From: Burkholderiales bacterium
GTDB lineage: Bacteria; Pseudomonadota; Gammaproteobacteria; Burkholderiales; Casimicrobiaceae
Assembly: GCA_020845855.1 (NCBI GenBank)
Contig: JADLEZ010000369.1
Coordinates: forward strand, 1-33,892
Direction: 5' to 3'
DNA: 33,892 nucleotides
The notes beneath the pieces were generated by a model, which saw only the letters and a list, made by a program, of their open reading frames with translations, did no database searches and was not told the DNA's origin. Every line of letters begins with the position of its first letter. The stretch's first letter is position 1. A program made the translations under genes and the position numbers. Positions 32,798 through 33,892 of the stretch are shown here, one piece after another.

Positions 32798-33892
32798 ATG
32801 TCTACAAGTCGCAGGAGATTCATCGCCACGGCCGCGAGTGCCGCTTGCATGACGGCGTTCGGCGGTTCCGCGTTCGCACAACAGAAGGTGCTGAAGATCG
32901 GCTTCATCGGTCCGCTGAGCGGCGGCAACTCGCATCACGGGCTCGCCGCGCGCAACGGCTACATCCTCGCGATGGAGCATGCCAACGCCTCCGGCCTGCC
33001 GTTCAAGCTCGAGACCGTCGTGCTCGACGATGCGTCGGATCCGACCACCGGGGTCAACGCCGCGCTCAAGCTCATCAACGATACGGATGTCGTCGCCGCC
33101 ATCGGGCACTGGAACAGCCCGGTCGCGCTCGCCACCACGCCCGTGTTCGATCGCGCCGGCGTGCCGTTCATCGTCTGGGGCGCGATCAGCCCGCGCGTGA
33201 CCGAGCAGGGCCTGCGCTTCGTGACGCGGGTGACGCCGACGCTGGTTGCCGAGAACGCGCCGCTCGCCGAGTGGCTCGCGAAGACGAAGAAGGTCAAGAC
33301 GCTGGTGATCGTCTCGGACACCAGCGACTACGGCAAGCAGAACACGCTGAGCTTCACGCAGTTGTTCGAGCGTGCCGGCGGCAAGATCCTCGGCGCCGAT
33401 GCGGCGCCGGTGGGGACCGCCGATTTCCGCCCGATGCTGACCCGGCTCAAGGCGCTCAACGCCGAGGGACTCTATTTCGGCGGCGTGATCACCGAGGCCG
33501 GCATCGTCCGCAAGCAGATGGTGGAGATCGGCATGAACATCCCGATGTACGGGATCTCCGGCATCTACGACCCGAAGTTCATCGAGATCGCCGGCCCGGC
33601 CGCGGAAGGCACCATCGCGGGCGTGCGCGAGGCGCAGAAGAACCCGAAGTCGGAGGCCATGGAAGCCGCGTACGCCGCGCGCAAGTTCAACGAGCCGATC
33701 TCGCACTACTCGATGTTCGCCTACGACGCGATCGGCATCATCGTCGCCGCGCTGCGCCAGCAAGGCACGGCGACCCCGAACAAGGAGGCGCTCGCCAAGG
33801 CCATCCGCGGCATCAAGTACAACGGCGTGCTGGGCGAGACCACCTTCGACAGCAACGGCCAGACGCAGGTGTCGGTGGCCATTTCGCAGTAC
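32798..33892 (+). CDS. LivJ-type ABC substrate-binding protein, Tat-exported (3' end outside window)
   Basis: 365 codons are visible and the frame is still open at the end of the window. The N-terminus MSTSRRRFIATAAS followed by a hydrophobic stretch and AFAQQ is a twin-arginine signal peptide. The mature part has the type-1 periplasmic fold of branched-chain amino-acid receptors: LKIGFIGPLSGGNSHHGLAARNGYILAMEHAN (quoted in part), LDDASDPTTGVNAALKLI, VAAIGHWNSPVALATTPVF, TLVIVSDTSDYGKQ, YFGGVITEAG and HYSMFAYDAIGIIVAAL. GGAGGG lies 8-13 bases before the ATG. It is divergent from the Bug/selenoprotein operon. Relatives bind amino acids, amides, urea or aromatic acids; which one here is unknown. 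Permease and ATPase genes presumably follow outside the window. Confidence 0.92.
   Translation, partial: MSTSRRRFIATAASAACMTAFGGSAFAQQKVLKIGFIGPLSGGNSHHGLAARNGYILAMEHANASGLPFKLETVVLDDASDPTTGVNAALKLINDTDVVAAIGHWNSPVALATTPVFDRAGVPFIVWGAISPRVTEQGLRFVTRVTPTLVAENAPLAEWLAKTKKVKTLVIVSDTSDYGKQNTLSFTQLFERAGGKILGADAAPVGTADFRPMLTRLKALNAEGLYFGGVITEAGIVRKQMVEIGMNIPMYGISGIYDPKFIEIAGPAAEGTIAGVREAQKNPKSEAMEAAYAARKFNEPISHYSMFAYDAIGIIVAALRQQGTATPNKEALAKAIRGIKYNGVLGETTFDSNGQTQVSVAISQY

Noticed and set aside
1-33892. CRISPR arrays, rRNA genes, insertion sequences or phage genes
   Set aside because: No regularly spaced direct repeats, ribosomal RNA sequence, transposase, integrase or phage structural proteins were recognised on either strand.

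Overview
The window is high-GC DNA packed with genes on both strands. The gene families suggest a Gram-negative proteobacterium, most likely a betaproteobacterium of the Burkholderiales type: Bug-type tricarboxylate-binding proteins, an FdxA ferredoxin, IclR and FadR-type regulators, and FNR-like operators. This assignment is inferred from gene content only.

Layout. (1) 2-5236, plus strand: a catabolic cluster with the end of an NDP-forming acyl-CoA synthetase, an acyl-CoA dehydrogenase, a GcvT-like folate protein, a DMT exporter and an IclR regulator. (2) 5303-8299, plus: a coenzyme-B12-dependent (class II) ribonucleotide reductase. (3) 8446-16227, minus: FdxA ferredoxin, then an operon read from 16227 down: two SsuC/TauC-type ABC permeases, a fumarate reductase/AprA-like flavoprotein, a two-cluster ferredoxin, an NMT1/SsuA-like binding protein, an ABC ATPase and a ThDP enzyme. 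(4) 16345-20776: a GntR/FCD regulator divergent from a second flavoprotein of the same length (583 aa) and a GltD-like NAD(P)H/FAD protein with ferredoxin modules at both ends. (5) 20801-32577: a selenocysteine island. (6) 32798-end, plus: the start of a Tat-exported LivJ-type binding protein.

The most interesting part is the selenocysteine island. On the minus strand, in transcription order, lie two Bug-type binding proteins, a selenoprotein, a thioredoxin-reductase-like flavoprotein, a SelB, a second selenoprotein, SelA and tRNA-Sec (anticodon UCA). A second, different SelB lies on the plus strand and converges on the tRNA. Both selenoprotein genes look like broken ORFs if UGA is read as stop. 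In each, an in-frame UGA is followed directly by codons for Gly-Ser-Cys, the UGSC motif. Each UGA also has a hairpin at the right distance to be a bacterial SECIS, and the one in the first selenoprotein has a bulged U and a G-U in the loop, as in E. coli fdhF. The two hairpins differ in architecture, and there are two SelB proteins. The untested but attractive idea is two decoding factors with different SECIS preferences in one locus.

Three 14-bp FNR/DNR-type palindromes sit at 17143, 26069 (perfect consensus) and 32696. They are in front of the flavoprotein/regulator pair, the second selenoprotein and the whole selenoprotein operon, so regions 4 and 5 may form one low-oxygen regulon: importers and binding proteins bring in a substrate, and flavoproteins, ferredoxins and UGSC selenoproteins carry out redox chemistry on it. 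The substrate is unknown. selD is not in the window. Four related palindromic repeats (8327, 8812, 16274, 19078) lie between genes.
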